From Tyto alba (lineage: Eukaryota > Chordata > Aves > Strigiformes > Tytonidae): a stretch of DNA of 64,000 nt. Shown here piece after piece: positions 17,801 to 29,969 of this stretch. Positions within the stretch are counted from its first letter, which is position 1, and each line of letters opens with the position of its first letter. Below the pieces are notes generated by a model that saw only the letters and a program-made list of their open reading frames with translations, was not told the DNA's origin and did not search any database. Made by a program: the position numbers and the translations under genes. The DNA is taken from positions 35,643,518 to 35,707,517 of the forward strand of contig NW_024881313.1 in the NCBI RefSeq assembly GCF_018691265.1. The letters run 5' to 3'.

Positions 17801-19713
17801 GTCAAGAAGATTGCCATCATTTACAAAAGATTCATAAGAAATAAGAGTTGCAACATCTCAATTTCACTATAACCAAGTTATCTTAGAGCAGATGCAATAA
17901 TGAAATACAGAAAATACCTATTAGAATGCATTCACGCCAGGATAAAACCCACCAAACATTACACAGAACTTAATATATGCAGAGTGTATGAGAGTATACC
18001 CACTTCAAAAGTATACCTTATACAAGGTAAATGTGATATTAAGGGAACCACTGCAAGCATGGTAACAGTTTGAACTGCTTTTAACTTTACTTTTTGTTAA
18101 CTCAGCAGCACAGCCCTTAACTTGCAATATATCTGACTCCTGAAAGCCATCCTACAATTTAAGTGCTAAGTTACAACCTGCACATCATCTAAATTAAGAA
18201 GATCGTTGCTAGCAAAGTTAAAATTGCTACATCTCATATTTGGTCTTGAGTTAGCAAACTACCTTTTTTTTTTAATAGATAAAATTGTATTGGTATTGGG
18301 GCGTTTGCTGGCATGACTGTCTATACAAGTTATAAAATATACATCTGTAATAGCATGGTTACTTCAGCAGAAGCTTTTAAAGCAAAAAAAAAAAAAAAAA
18401 AATCATGCTTTATTATTAAATAGTCAAGACTGACCACTGCAAGCCCAACTGGGGATGAAGTATTAGCTTTCATCACAACCCTAAACTGCATCAAAAGCAA
18501 ACAGCCAGCTTAGACTGAACCAAAGGTTAAAAAAGTTTATTCTAAATCCAAATTCTTAATTATGTGCAAGAAGCCTTCCCATGAAACTATCAAGTAACAC
18601 AATGCCAAGGATGAAAATGCACAGAAAAAGAAGTACATGGAAGTTATTATGCAGCTCATAACATTGTTGCTCAGATGCCCAAGAGCCATACAGATTCCCA
18701 CCCGAAGGTGTAAATTGTAAAAAATCCTGCAATATTTAGTTTTCAAAATGACACCATATCATAAGTTGTATGAATTCCCTGGAGAGGTAAAAAAAAAAAG
18801 TTACTTTGGCTTCTGCATACTATAGGTCACCAAAATCATCCTCCCGTACTGAAAGCTGAGGAGTACACTGCATTTAACGTAACAGCAGGAGGCATTTCAT
18901 GACCAACAGTAATTTCTGATAGAGGTAATTCAGTTAAGAAGACTGACAAAAGCAGATTACATAAGAATACTGGTACCCTAAACACATCTTGCAATACTGA
19001 GAAACACAAGCTGCTGCTGAAGTGGAAAGCAGCGTGTGGCAACATTCCCACTCTTATTTCAGGGAGGAAGACCACCAACTAAATGTAATTATAACTTCTG
19101 CAACAACTGCTATCAGCAATCCACCTCTGCCTATCCTTGCCCTCCAAGATACGCATTTAAACCAACGTGCGAGCGATTTGCCAGATGGAGGAGTTACAAT
19201 AAATTTGTATCTACATACAGCGCCTGGGAGAAGTAGCCCCTCAGGAAAACGCAGGCTGGCGCAGGAATTAACCCCCGCAGCCAGGATGCTGTAAAGATCC
19301 ACCCGTAAACTCGTCAAATCTTCAAGTCAATGGAATTTGGAGGGGAGAAAGGAAGGAGGGCTGTACTGAAGTATTTAAAATTCCTCGAAAGTCGCCCAAA
19401 AGGCTCCCCTCGGCTGTCCGGCACCCACCGCCCCTCCCCGCCGTCGTGGCAGTTTTCTGGCAGGGCCGGGCAGCCGGGAGCAGGGAGCCCGGACCCGCCA
19501 GGCCCGCCGCCCCGAGCGAGCCCCCTCAAGCGGGACCGGGGCGGGGGGAACGACGGACGGACAAGGGCAGACGGGCCCCGCCGCCGCGCCCGCCGCCCCT
19601 CGCGGCCCTCCCGCCCTCTCCCTCCGCGGGCCCGGCGGCAGCCGCCTCACCCCGTGTACATGGAAACCCTCGGCGCCGCCGTCGGGGACCTCGGAGCTCG
19701 ACCCCAGCCCCAT
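11890..19713 (-). CDS. GORASP1: GORASP1 (GRASP65), complete nine-exon gene
   Basis: GRASP65 is a peripheral cis-Golgi membrane protein that tethers cisternae by self-association and binds GM130. Coding exons in transcript order are 19651-19713, 17252-17332, 15975-16178, 15212-15298, 14718-14848, 14046-14187, 13392-13536, 12878-13033 and 11890-12173. All have AG/GT borders, phases agree, and the sum is 1293 nt (430 aa plus stop; human is 440). The start is MGLGSS, giving the myristoylation Gly2. The first PDZ-like GRASP domain lies at about residues 15-105 ([35 protein letters not shown]), and the second at about 111-200 ([40 protein letters not shown]). The C-terminal third is Ser/Pro-rich and divergent. 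The block [20 protein letters not shown] separates it from GORASP2, as does synteny. Exon 6 continues past its true donor, so any open frame read through it is longer than the exon. Expression is driven by a CpG island. Confidence 0.95.
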
Positions 19714-19890
19714 GCCCGGCGCCGCGGGACGGAGGCTCAAACGGCGGCGGCGGCGGCAGCGAGCATCGCCCCCTTCCCTCAGCCTAGGGGGGCCGCAGGC
19801 CTGAGCAAGCGAGCGCCGAGCGCAGCGGCCACACACGGCGGAGGGACAAGGGAGCGAAGCTCCGCACGGCTCCCTGCCGGCCCGGCGGGG

Positions 19891-19898
19891 CACGTGAC
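19891..19898. promoter_or_regulatory. E-box CACGTGAC in the GORASP1 promoter
   Basis: CACGTGAC lies about 180 bases upstream of the GORASP1 start codon inside the CpG island. It matches the core of USF and TFEB/CLEAR-type E-boxes. Binding is inferred from the motif only. Confidence 0.4.
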
Positions 19899-19938
19899 GC
19901 GGCGACGCCCCTTACCGACGGGGCGGGGGAAGCGGGGC

Positions 19939-20075
19939 GTTGCCTCGAGGGGGCGGGACGTTGCCTCTAGGGGGCGGGGCGTTGCCTCTAGGGGGCGGGG
20001 CGTTGCTGCGGGGGGCGGGGCGTTGTTGCGGGGGGCGGGGCGTTGTTGCGGGGGGCGGGGCGTTGCTCGGGGGCG
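19939..20075. repeat. GC-box minisatellite, six units plus a partial unit
   Basis: Tandem units begin at 19939, 19960, 19981, 20002, 20022, 20042 and 20062. The first three are 21 bp (GTTGCCTCKA followed by a GC box) and the next three are 20 bp (GTTGYTGCG followed by GGGGGCGGGGC). Every full unit carries one Sp1/KLF-type GC box, and the units fall into two subtypes, which suggests stepwise expansion. The array lies about 230 bases upstream of the GORASP1 start codon. Confidence 0.9.
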
Positions 20076-20099
20076 AATCCCGGCGGAAAGAGGCGGAAA

Positions 20100-21380
20100 C
20101 AGACTCACTCATCGTCATAATTTTTTCTTTTTTCTCACGTATATTTTTACAAATCTCTGAAAAAAATCCGTTCTCATTCCAACAGCCTTTTAAAAATTGT
20201 ACCCCTGGTACTATAATCCGGAGAGAGGTGGTTATTTTTTTACCAGTATCTACTTTGCACATTTCAAAAGAGTTTCTGTTCTGTTTCTCTCTGTAGGCGT
20301 ATATTATGTGTTGCTTTCAAGAAAGGTATTTCCACCCGGTGAGGCAGTCTGCAGCATTATAGCTTAAGAAGGAAATTAATAGTCCAGTGTTGCTGCTATT
20401 TTCATAACATCGGGAGCCTTGTGTTTAGGTAGTTATTAAGAAGTGGCAATATCTCCATTCCCCTGAAATTTCTTACCTGCTTCACTTCATTTTACTTGGG
20501 ATGAATTCTTCTGAATCTGCCTTTAACTCATTAGTGGAAAAGTTCTGAAAGTTGTCAGAGTAATAGTAATAATTTGAAGCATTATTAATATAAAAGTGCC
20601 AGTTTGATTTCCTGCATGAGTACCTTCATTCCTGTATAAAAGCATTTTAGTACAACTCCTTGGTGGTTTTTACTCTCACCTCAGAGATACCATTTTTCCA
20701 AAGGATCCATCCACATAATTTCTGTGGTTCCAGTGTAATGCATAAAGACAAGATGAAAACATGCTTTCACCTTCCTCTGCCTTCACTTCCAAATGAAACT
20801 CTTAAATTCCCTGCCACTTCAGTAGCTATTTATGCTTGAAAGCCATCACACTGGGTAATTTTTCTCCGAAGAAGGACTAGGATATTCTCAGGATCCTTTT
20901 TAATTAACTTTTTCCAGTGTTATCTCTAAGCTCTGATTGCAGATCCCCGCATCGCATTCATTAAGCATATGGTAGAAGTCAGAATTCAGAAAAAATAAAA
21001 TTGTGCCAAACATTTTTCTGTGTTTCCTGCTACATATATTTGGGAACCTTATCACATAATTATTTTTTTTTCTTAAATTCCTTTTCTTCAGTGTGTCTTA
21101 TATAACAGATGTGCCAAAGAAAAACTGCAATGTTGACCATGTAATTGTATTTCTACAAATGATAGAAATAAGATATAATTCTTCAGACATACCAAAAGTA
21201 GATGCCAGAGAAGAAAGTGTGATCCCAGTATAAAGTTAGTACTTCGGAAATATAAAACCATAGAAAAAAAAGTGAACTGGAAAGTACCAAATACCCTGTT
21301 ATTTAAAAAAGAATTCTAGTAGAGATCTGAAGAGGAGGTCTGCAAGCTTCTGTCAACAGAGTAATAGAAACTATAATAAA
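20100..21380. other. AT-rich non-coding stretch
   Basis: Immediately beyond the CpG island. No exon, repeat or promoter signature was recognised. In mammals the 5' end of TTC21A would be expected here; no TPR-like coding sequence was seen. Confidence 0.4.
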
Positions 21381-22680
21381 TAATAGTGAGTACCTGAGTA
21401 TTCTATTCTTGGGAAGAGTCAGCGTGGCTCTGATAAAGGGATGTTCTATATCACACATCTATTGGGGTTCCGAAGGCTGTTAACAAACAGACAGAAATGA
21501 GTGATCTGGTTGCTTAGATTTCAGAAAGTCCTTTATCAAAGCGTTATCACTGGCTTTTAAGGAAACTAAGAGGCAATACCATAAGGTATCTTTGTTTAGA
21601 TGAGTGGTTAAAAGATAAGAAATACAGGGTAGGAGTGAATGGTCCTGCTTGGAAAGATCATCTGAAGAGTTATCCAAAAAAAACAGTTAGACCCTGCTTC
21701 ATATTCTAAAAGTCCTGGAAAAAGAGATAAGCAGTGAGATGACAAAGTGTACTGGTGTCATGGAATTATTCAGAGTAGCAAAACTAAGGACCAACTGCAG
21801 AACTGCAGAAGGATCTTAGAAGATTAGGTGGGCGATAAAACCAGAGGTATAATTAAGTGCTGATAAATATAAGAAGATATGTGTGTGGAAAAATCCTGAC
21901 TAATTCCGCTTGTGAAATAGTGGGCTCTGAGCTGTTTGGCAACAGTCTGAAGTGAGATCTAGAGTTAACAAAGTGTCATTTCCGAAATCACAAATAGCCA
22001 AAAAGCAAATCCATTATTAAGAACTATCAGGAAAACGATGGAGACTAAGAGAGAGGACATTGTTGAATTACTGTGTAAACTCATAGTTTCCCCACATCTT
22101 GTCATCCCATTAAAATAAAATTTAAAAAGCAGAAATGATGAAGCTTGAAAAAGGGCAGCAGCTATGATTAAAGCATTGGGAATGATTAAGTAAACCCAGA
22201 CTTTTTCATCTGGAAGACAGACAACTGAAAAGAGGATGTGCTATAAACTCATTTGTGGTACGGAGAGGGTAGTCAGGAATGAAGTGTTTGCTCTCTTTCG
22301 ATTTAATAACAAGGGAACTGTTGAAACTATGAGGGCACACATTCAAAGTAAGCAAAAGGAGGTGATTTTTCACTTCACAGTTAATTGAGTTCTGCAACTC
22401 TCTACCACAGGGGACTGTGATGCCAAGAGTTTATCTGGACCCAAGGAGGCAATGGGCAAGTTCAGTGAAGAAAAATCTGGGGCGGGCCAGGATGTAAACA
22501 GAAACCAGTACAACAAAAGATATTTTCTGAGCTGAAGGCATCTGAAAGCTGGGAGATTGTGTGAAGGAAGTGTCATTTACACGTGTCCCAATCTTAGTCA
22601 TTGCTAGGCACTTTGGAGCTGCTGCCACAGGTTGGGTAGGCTAGATGTAGCTTTGGTTTGACCCAAAACAGTGTTGTTGA
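21380..22680 (+). mobile_element. Ancient, degraded CR1-like LINE remnant
   Basis: Plus-strand sequence follows the familiar order of the 3' half of an old CR1 element: a segment like the reverse-transcriptase KAFD region (AGATTTCAGAAAGTCCTTTA near 21515), then a stretch like 'TTTTTCATCTGGAAGACAG' near 22205, 'ACACATTCAAAGTAAGCAAA' near 22337 and 'GAGTTCTGCAACTCTCTACC' near 22387. All are heavily diverged, with no open frame. The identification rests on remembered CR1 wording rather than on an alignment, and the ends are approximate. Confidence 0.55.
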
Positions 22681-22689
22681 TGTTAATGC

Positions 22690-25600
22690 TCATTATTCCT
22701 TGCTATTCCACATAATTTACAAAGCTATCGTAGAAACATGCACGCACTGAGAATGGCTTATTGTGACAGAGCATGGAAAAGAAACAAATTACCTAGTTAG
22801 ACTGTGGCCTGGAGCTCATTTATACAAATAATTTTTTAAGTAATTGCTAATAACTTCTGAATCAGCCATCCATCTGCAACGTCTCTGCTGGTCAGATACA
22901 AGGTGCTATCTTACAGTTAGGAAAAGCCAGAAAGAACCATTCTGATGTGTTATTGTGTTGTCTTTTGGATTTCATTTATGCACACAAAAGGTGTAAAAAT
23001 ATAGGAAAGGGTTGTGGTTTTTTTCCTTATGCTTTTACATATTACTTGCCACAAGTTTCAACAGTTGGAAACTTGGCAATACATTGTTCCAGTGTTTCAC
23101 TCACTTATCCAGGTTAAATTATGAGTTGTAGAATGAAAGAAATCTAGAGATGATTTGATAAATGTATTTTTGGGGTAATATTTTGTCTAATTTGGTAAAT
23201 AAAATATTACTGAAAATAGTGCTGCCATCACTACAATTACTGAAAAAATCTAATCTGCCCTGGACAACTCTTTTACAACACATTTTTTTTTAGTTAGAAA
23301 AATAATTTAGCTCATGTTTATTCTACACTTAAGCAGTGCTTGTATATTCAATTTCTTATATGAAGCTCAGAGACTTCAATGAATTATTAAACAAAAGCAT
23401 TGCATAGCAGAATTACGTGATGGTATTCTCATGAAGAGAAATCAAATTTTATTTTCATGTAGCTGCCTTGAAGATGATTCTGTGCTACACTAAAGGTTTA
23501 TTTTGACTAGTTGCATGGATGTTTCTAGAACACCAGCACAAGAGGATTTCAGACACTGGAGGAGAACACTGACTAGTAGCTATTTCTTCTTTAGAGATAA
23601 TAAATTTTAGGAATACAAAGGTCCTGAAAGATACCTAACACTTGCAGCTCACACAGGAATGACCTAAGGTCCAGCACCAGCTGGGACTGAGATGTAGTCC
23701 CGTACAAGGTAATGGGAGGTTTACAGTCTATATCAGTGAAAAATTGTATATTGTTTTTCAGTGTGCCCTTGTTCAAAAATAATTAATATTTAAAAGACAC
23801 AATTTCTCAAGGAGAAAAGCTTACTGATGTACTTTCCTATCTGTCAAATGCTGAACAGTTTTGATTTCATTAACACAATTTGAGAAGCTACCTACATGTG
23901 TGTTTCAAAGATTAGGAGGCTTGTCTCATTTGACTGTTTTTGTCGTTACATGACTTTTCAAAATTTAACACATTTACCATGATTTAGCTTGAATATTTGT
24001 TTCTAGATTGTGAAGCTGGTTTAGAGCTGGAAAACAAAAGAATCTGGAAAAATGCAGGGACTAGTGAATTATGCAGGAATGTTTTTATGGCTAACGAATA
24101 GAAATTATGAAGGACTTGATAAAATACTGCCAATGTCTCCTGGATCTAGAGAGGTCATGTATAAATGGTATTTCATAACAAGGCAGAATTTCTCATTATT
24201 TAAAAAGTAAAATGAGATCATCAGACTTTTAGCCAAATATAAGAAAATATAAATATGCAAAAACTAATGTATACTGTATCTAAGATTATAATTATCTATA
24301 TTACTCTTCTTATTTATTAGTAAATCTGGGATTTTTTTTTATTTTTTTTTTTGTGGATATTTGTACATTAATCCAAAATGCTTTTTCTCAGGAGGAAGAA
24401 CATTTCTTTTTTTTCTACAGCGAGAAAATAAAATAATGGTTTAATCAGGTCTACTTACATTTGGTTGTGACTTCAAAATTACTTTGATGTAGTTACACGC
24501 CAAAGGCAAGGAGTCTCGAATTAGAAGGCTTTCTGAACAGGTCTTACAGACTGCTCCACAAAGAGGCAAATCCTGAACTACTGAGAAAAAGGTACATGGA
24601 CTTTAAGAAGAACTTCAAGCCTCTTCTTCCCCTGTTTCTTTCTGTGATTCTTCTTTTCTCCTGAAATGTGTTATATAGGAAAGAGTCTGAATTTAAAAGA
24701 GTTTTTGAAAATATACAAGAGGCCTGTCTGGTCATATCTGTGACACTGTACAGGTTACCTACCTGCATACTGATGTCGTCAAAAAGGGCTACTCCGTAAC
24801 TGATGGATGAACACTGTTGTCAAGTTTCTTAGTAAATACTTTTTGAAATCTTACTTTTAAGATTTTATTCTGTTAATTGTGTATTAGATAGTGAAAATAG
24901 GATTGTATTATTGTTAATAAAAGCTAAAAGTTATTCCCCAGTAGCTAAGAGACATTTTCCAGAATGCTTTGTCAACAGAGGATTTTCCTTTTATGATAAA
25001 ATCAGTACATGATAGCAACCAAATAATTGGTAATACAAGGTTAAAAACATAACAACCGACATGTCATTAGAAATATATTCTGATTGTTATAGGGCTTTAG
25101 GCCACCAGAAATAATGCAGTGTTACCGCATTTTCACACAATGATATCTGTGTGAGGTCGTTGGTTTTGCAGATACTGAATTTTGAAAGAAATGTCATTTA
25201 TCATTCATGGTAATGGAATGAAAACAATATAATACAGAACTAACAGATTCTGCAGAGTACTGTAAACTTTAACTGCTCTTTTTCAAAGCTCTTTGTATGC
25301 TTAGCAATTACAGTTTGCTTGCTGTATCAGTCTTTTCTAAATGTTCCTGTGCTAATGAAAGTTGATATGTGAAATGCATGCTGACTGTTCTAAAATATGC
25401 TTAGATAAGTAGATATAGTATAAAAAGCTGCACCTGAGTTAGTCATAAATTCCTTTTTTTTTCAATTAGTGGAGAAAAACAGAGAGTTCTCGGCTGTAGC
25501 TCTTGTAATTAAGGATTTCTCATCCCCATTGTACAAATAATTGTTTAGTATGGCAGAAGAATTGTGTAGTGTGAATAAAGATCTTTGGCCTCTTTCAGAA

Positions 25601-26770
25601 CTGTTTTCTGTAGAACTCATAAGAAATTATAAAGGAGTAAACATTCAAATTCAAAATTTCAAAGGAATAAATGTTTTAAAATATTAACCATCTGAACTCA
25701 ATAAGCTTCAGAAGCAAGCTTGCAATTCAGAGGAAATTCTGTGAATGAGTTTAATTAGTTAAAAAAACTCAATAATTTTGAAATATCTTAATGGAAGATT
25801 GGTTCTTCACTCATTATCAATACAAAATATTTCTGTAATAATATGGCTATAATAAATTTTAAGATGATGAAAGAAGTTGACACTGAATAAGCAATAATGT
25901 TTTGGTCAAAATAATTGGGAGTGGGAACTAAGCATTACTGAGGACAGACTACAGAAATTTATTATTCAGAAATAAAAGGAAGAGCATCTAGTAGATCAAA
26001 CCTGTTGAAACTGCATTTTCTTAAGGAGATTAATTTCATCTCAAACTTGTGCAGATGATTTACAGGACCTTCATTGTCCTGAAAAAAGTGTTTTTGTTCA
26101 TCTTAAAGATGCTGAACTTACTTCAAAAGATGCATTTTACTGCTTGATATGTTTTGAAAAAAGTGAACTTGACTTTGAGTTGGAAACTATTTGATGGCAG
26201 TATTATTGTCCTTGGTAGAATAGTGCTTATTAGGGTGGTGTTCATGTCAATGTTAAGGTGTCTATATAATGCCTATGGTCCTGATTCTTTTGCTTAAAGA
26301 CAGGTTTTCAGTGCCAGCTGTGATGATTCAGGGTACTTGAGAAGTTTGAACAAGACTGTTGTTGCTAGACATCAATAACAGGGTACTAGTGCCTTTCTGG
26401 AGCAGTATCTGAAAGCGAGGTGAGATGGCATCTCAAATGATACAAGACAGCTACATGCAGCCAAAAGACTCAAGCCTTAGGTGTCAAACCTCCCATTATA
26501 GTCAGCGGAGGTGTAGAAAGTGGAGAATTATTCAGTTTATCTAAAGTAGACACCTACAGTAAGTCAGCCAACAGCATTGTAGACTCTGTTGACCATACTG
26601 GCTGGTGGTTGGGTCACTTGGTTGCACTGGGCAGCCACTGTGATTTGTGTCAGCCCAGTGTGTTGGACATTGGCAGGGTGTTAGGGCCCAAGAACTTTCC
26701 TCTTCCAACCAACTAAGCCAACGAATCCAGATCAGGGCCACAATCTGAGACTGGGCACAGACATAACCTC
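22690..26770. other. AT-rich gene-free stretch
   Basis: No gene, RNA gene or repeat was recognised over about 4 kb. Open frames are short and do not resemble proteins. Some conserved non-coding or regulatory sequence is possible but cannot be judged from one genome. Confidence 0.4.
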
Positions 26771-26778
26771 CACGCCAC

Positions 26779-27370
26779 TGCACAGGCCGGGGCTCGTGGT
26801 AACGTTATCCCCAACGAAGGGTTCTTTCACCCGGCACGTGACCCGATGCACACAGGGGCCAGGTATTTCTTTTATTTCATGTCTGCGCAGGGATGGGTGC
26901 TGGGTGGTAATTCCACAAAGCTAGGACACCACACAAAGCTAACACACCCCACGGGGGAACTATAGCCTATCTATTTTGTTACATGACTAGTAAAAACTTA
27001 TCTAAATTTACACTATTGGGTCCATAATTACCATTCTATCTCCTGTTGGTTAGTTATATTTAAATTAACCTCACTTGCCATGTAAATTAGCACACATGCT
27101 CTTCACAGGCATTGGGAGGGCAGGGCTTTTTGGTCTTGAGTTGGGTCGGTGGTCATGATCTCCCCCTGCCACCTTTACCTTTCCCCCAGATTTTGCTTTT
27201 TGGGCAATCATCCAGCCTCTGGGGCCTTCTGGGGCAGGATGTTCCCCTTTTATTTGTCTCTTACCTTCTCTTCAAGATCATAGTCATTATCAAGGCCTGT
27301 ATTGTTTATACAAAGTATCAGGCATACACAATAGAGACAATGTTTAGTGGTCCTCCTTATAAGATTTAAA
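26779..27370 (-). mobile_element. Endogenous retrovirus LTR, minus orientation (probably solo)
   Basis: Read on the minus strand, this segment has the layout of a retroviral LTR: a pyrimidine- and A-rich U3-like part, then an AATAAA signal near 26869-26876 within GACATGAAATAAAAG, then a short GC-richer R/U5-like part (CGGGTCACGTGCCGGG) ending near GGGATAACGTTACCA. No gag, pol or env frames and no clear primer-binding site flank it, so it appears to be a solo or partial LTR. The inner end is at 26779 or 26797. The far end could extend to about 27590. No target-site duplication was found. Confidence 0.55.
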
Positions 27371-27599
27371 TGGGGTATATCTAATGCTAACTTGAATAGT
27401 GTTGCTATAGCTTAGGCATTAACCGAAACATACGGTTTTACTCTGTCTACAGTAAAGCCTCAGGTTATAAGCAGGTCCCAAAGGAAGGGGGAGGAAAATC
27501 CTCACTTCAAATTCTTTGGGGGATCTCAAGGGATACGAGATGCCAGTGTGTAAGCGATTGAATTTAGTCCTGAATGATTATGCATCCAACAGGATTATA

Positions 27600-28370
27600 T
27601 ACTTCACTGGCAAGTAGTAATAAATCTATCAATATCTTCAGTCATATTTGCTTATACCTCTTTGAAGACATGGACAGAATGTTCATGAACAGGCATTCTG
27701 AAAGCAGTTGTCTCCATAACAATAAGAGCATTTTCATATATACATCATGCATAAAAAATTTAAATGATCATCACCTTGTTAACAGTATCACCTCTATGGA
27801 ACTTGTGAAGAATTGAATCTTCCAACCATGGCGAAGCATAAATAAAGATATTTCTACACATAAAAGTTGCAAGGCAGAGGCAAGGGTTCAACTGTATCCA
27901 GTTTTGTGGATTTTGTTGTACTTGTTTTTTTCAGGCTCCCTCTTGTATTCACAAGAGAGAATTTCTGCTTAATATAAATAATATATTGATGTTCACTGGT
28001 AAAGAAAGTTTTTGTGTTTCCAAAGCTCAAGAGTGTAACTAAATTTAGTATAGCCATATAGCATAACATATGTTTAATAGTCTTATTTTTGTTAATACTG
28101 AGACTTTCAGAGACGAAGCAATACTTTTGTCTCCATTACTGTACCAGCATGCCAGTGCTATCACAACTGCTCAGGTGGGGAGGCCAAGGTATTTCCTGTA
28201 CAAACAGAGCTCTTGGAAATGTTCCAGCATTTAAGCTGCGCTGCTTGATGAAGGAGCAGGTAAACTGCGTTGATAGCAGTCAAGCAGTAATGCAGTCCTC
28301 AGCAAACTGAAATAACTTGAAGAGTGTCTGGATGAAGTTATCTCACAGTTTCAGAAGTGAATGGGTCTCC
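27600..28370. other. Gene-free stretch between LTR and CR1
   Basis: No coding exon or structured repeat was recognised. Composition is AT-rich. Confidence 0.35.
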
Positions 28371-28371
28371 T

Positions 28372-29445
28372 ATAGAATCACAGAATGGTTGAGGTTGGAA
28401 GGGACCTCTGGAGGTCACCTTGTCCAGCCCCAGTGCTCAAGCAGGGCTGCCCAGAGCCAGTTGCCCAGGACCATGTCTAGACCTATGTCAGACTGCCAGC
28501 CCAGCGGGGATGTTCCAGATATTCGGGGGCACTTAAAATGGCTGTATAAGCCTATGTTTAAGTGACTGATTCACTCCCAAGGGAGTCTAAAGAGGACAAG
28601 CTGATTAACTCTTTAGGCTTCAGCCCCCTTATCATCTTTGCAGCCTCCTACTGGACTTATTCCAATATATGAATGTTTTTCTTGCAAGTCTAACAGCTGC
28701 TGAATACAGAGGGAGAATTACTTCCCTTGACCTGCTGGCTACACTCTGGCTAATTCATCCCAACACATGGAAGGCTTTATTTGCTGCATGGGCTCACTGG
28801 TGCCTCATGTTCAATTTGTTGTTCACCAGGACTCCCAGATCCTTTTCTGCAGAGCTGCTTTCCATCCAGTCATCCCCTCAGCATGCACAGTTGCATGTGG
28901 TTTTTCCATCCCAGAGGCAGGACTTTGCCTTTGCCATTGTTGAACTTCAGGAGGTTTATTCCAGCCAATGTCCAGCCTGTTTACATCTCTCTGACTCTTC
29001 CAGCATATAAACCACTCCCCCAATTGGGTAATATCTTCAAATTTAATGAGAGTGCACTCTATCCCATCATCCAGATCGTTAATGAAGATATTGAACAGTA
29101 TTGACCTGCAGAATGCCACTAGTAATTTGCCACAATTGACCAGATAATCCACCTGCTCACCTTATTATTTAGTCTTCCAGTTCATGTGTCAACATTTTGG
29201 CTATAAGGATTCTGTGGGAGAGTGTGTTAAAGGCCTTGCTACAGTCGAGATGATGTACAACACCCACTGCTGTCCTATCCATGTAGACAGTCTTGTCCTT
29301 CAGGTGGCTGGAAATGACTTTAAGGAGTATTCCTGCCATAACCTTCCCAACAACCAGCTTGCACTTCCTCTGACCTTCAGTGTTGAAGATGATTGTGATA
29401 TTGTGCCTTTTTACCTCTCCTGATCGGTGTCTCAAAGACAATAAA
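28372..29445 (-). mobile_element. CR1 LINE, minus orientation, with reverse-transcriptase remnants
   Basis: The plus strand opens with AGAATCACAGAATGGTTGAGGTTGGAAGGGACC-type sequence, the reverse complement of the CR1 3' end. Minus-strand frames at 28823-29152 and 29169-29441 carry reverse-transcriptase pieces: HLDCSKAFNTLSHRIL (first active-site motif region) and SILFNIFINDLDDGIECTL (just before the catalytic motif). The expected catalytic ADD segment reads FEDITQLG and is mutated, and the two parts are in different frames. The element is 5'-truncated, as most CR1 copies are, and inactive. Confidence 0.85.
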
Positions 29446-29696
29446 GAGTGTTATGAAGTGGTAGGTAGTTGCCAGTGGAATCAGGCCCAGAACAGATGGT
29501 ACTAAGATGCTGTCTGTCTGTCCAGGTGTTCTCCAGCCAGCCACCCCTGCCTCTACCCTACTCCTCTTGGCCATGGAAGCAGGTTTGACTCAATTATGGT
29601 CATAACAAATGGGTTTGGTTTACTGTCCTGCTCGAGCTGCAATAAACAAAATCCTCGACAGTTGCTTCCAAACAGTTCTGGTGACGTGTTTTGCAT

Positions 29697-29966
29697 ATGT
29701 TGTTATCCCTTTTCCTGTTTCTTGACCCTACTTTTTGCCACTTTTGTACCTCCCTTTCTTTGACCCAGTCTCATCTCCTCATTACTATGTTGTTATCCCT
29801 TTTCCTGTTTCTTGACCCTACTTTTTGCCACTTTTGTACCTCCCTTTCTTTGACCCAGTCTCATCTCCTCATTACTATGTTGTTATCCCTTTTCCTGTTT
29901 CTTGACCCTACTTTTTGCCACTTTTGTACCTCCCTTTCTTTGACCCAGTCTCATCTCCTCATTACT
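29697..29966. repeat. Perfect 90-bp tandem repeat, three copies
   Basis: Units start at 29701, 29791 and 29881, each beginning TGTTATCCCTTTTCCTGTTT and ending CTCATTACTATG or, in the last copy, ending in CATTACTTTTT. I see no mismatch between copies until the end of the third, so the expansion is recent or homogenised. The unit length is a multiple of three and lacks stops in one plus frame, which produces an open frame from 29691 to 30002 with a repeated 30-residue block. I regard that frame as a by-product of the repeat. Confidence 0.93.
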
Positions 29967-29969
29967 TTT

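Larger units (their letters stand above)
19400..20100. promoter_or_regulatory. GORASP1 CpG-island promoter
   Basis: A sharply bounded GC- and CpG-rich block sits in otherwise AT-rich DNA and covers the first coding exon and 5' flank of GORASP1. There is no TATA box near the start codon. It contains a CACGTGAC E-box and an array of GC boxes. Such islands often fire in both directions, and in mammals a second gene (TTC21A) starts on the other side. No plus-strand gene is visible here. The long plus- and minus-strand open frames in the island come from its lack of stop codons. Confidence 0.8.

Noticed and set aside
19330..20160. 276-codon plus-strand open frame across the GORASP1 promoter
   Set aside because: It is Arg/Pro/Gly-rich, covers the CpG island and GC-box repeat, and exists because the island lacks stop codons. 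It has no recognisable domain.
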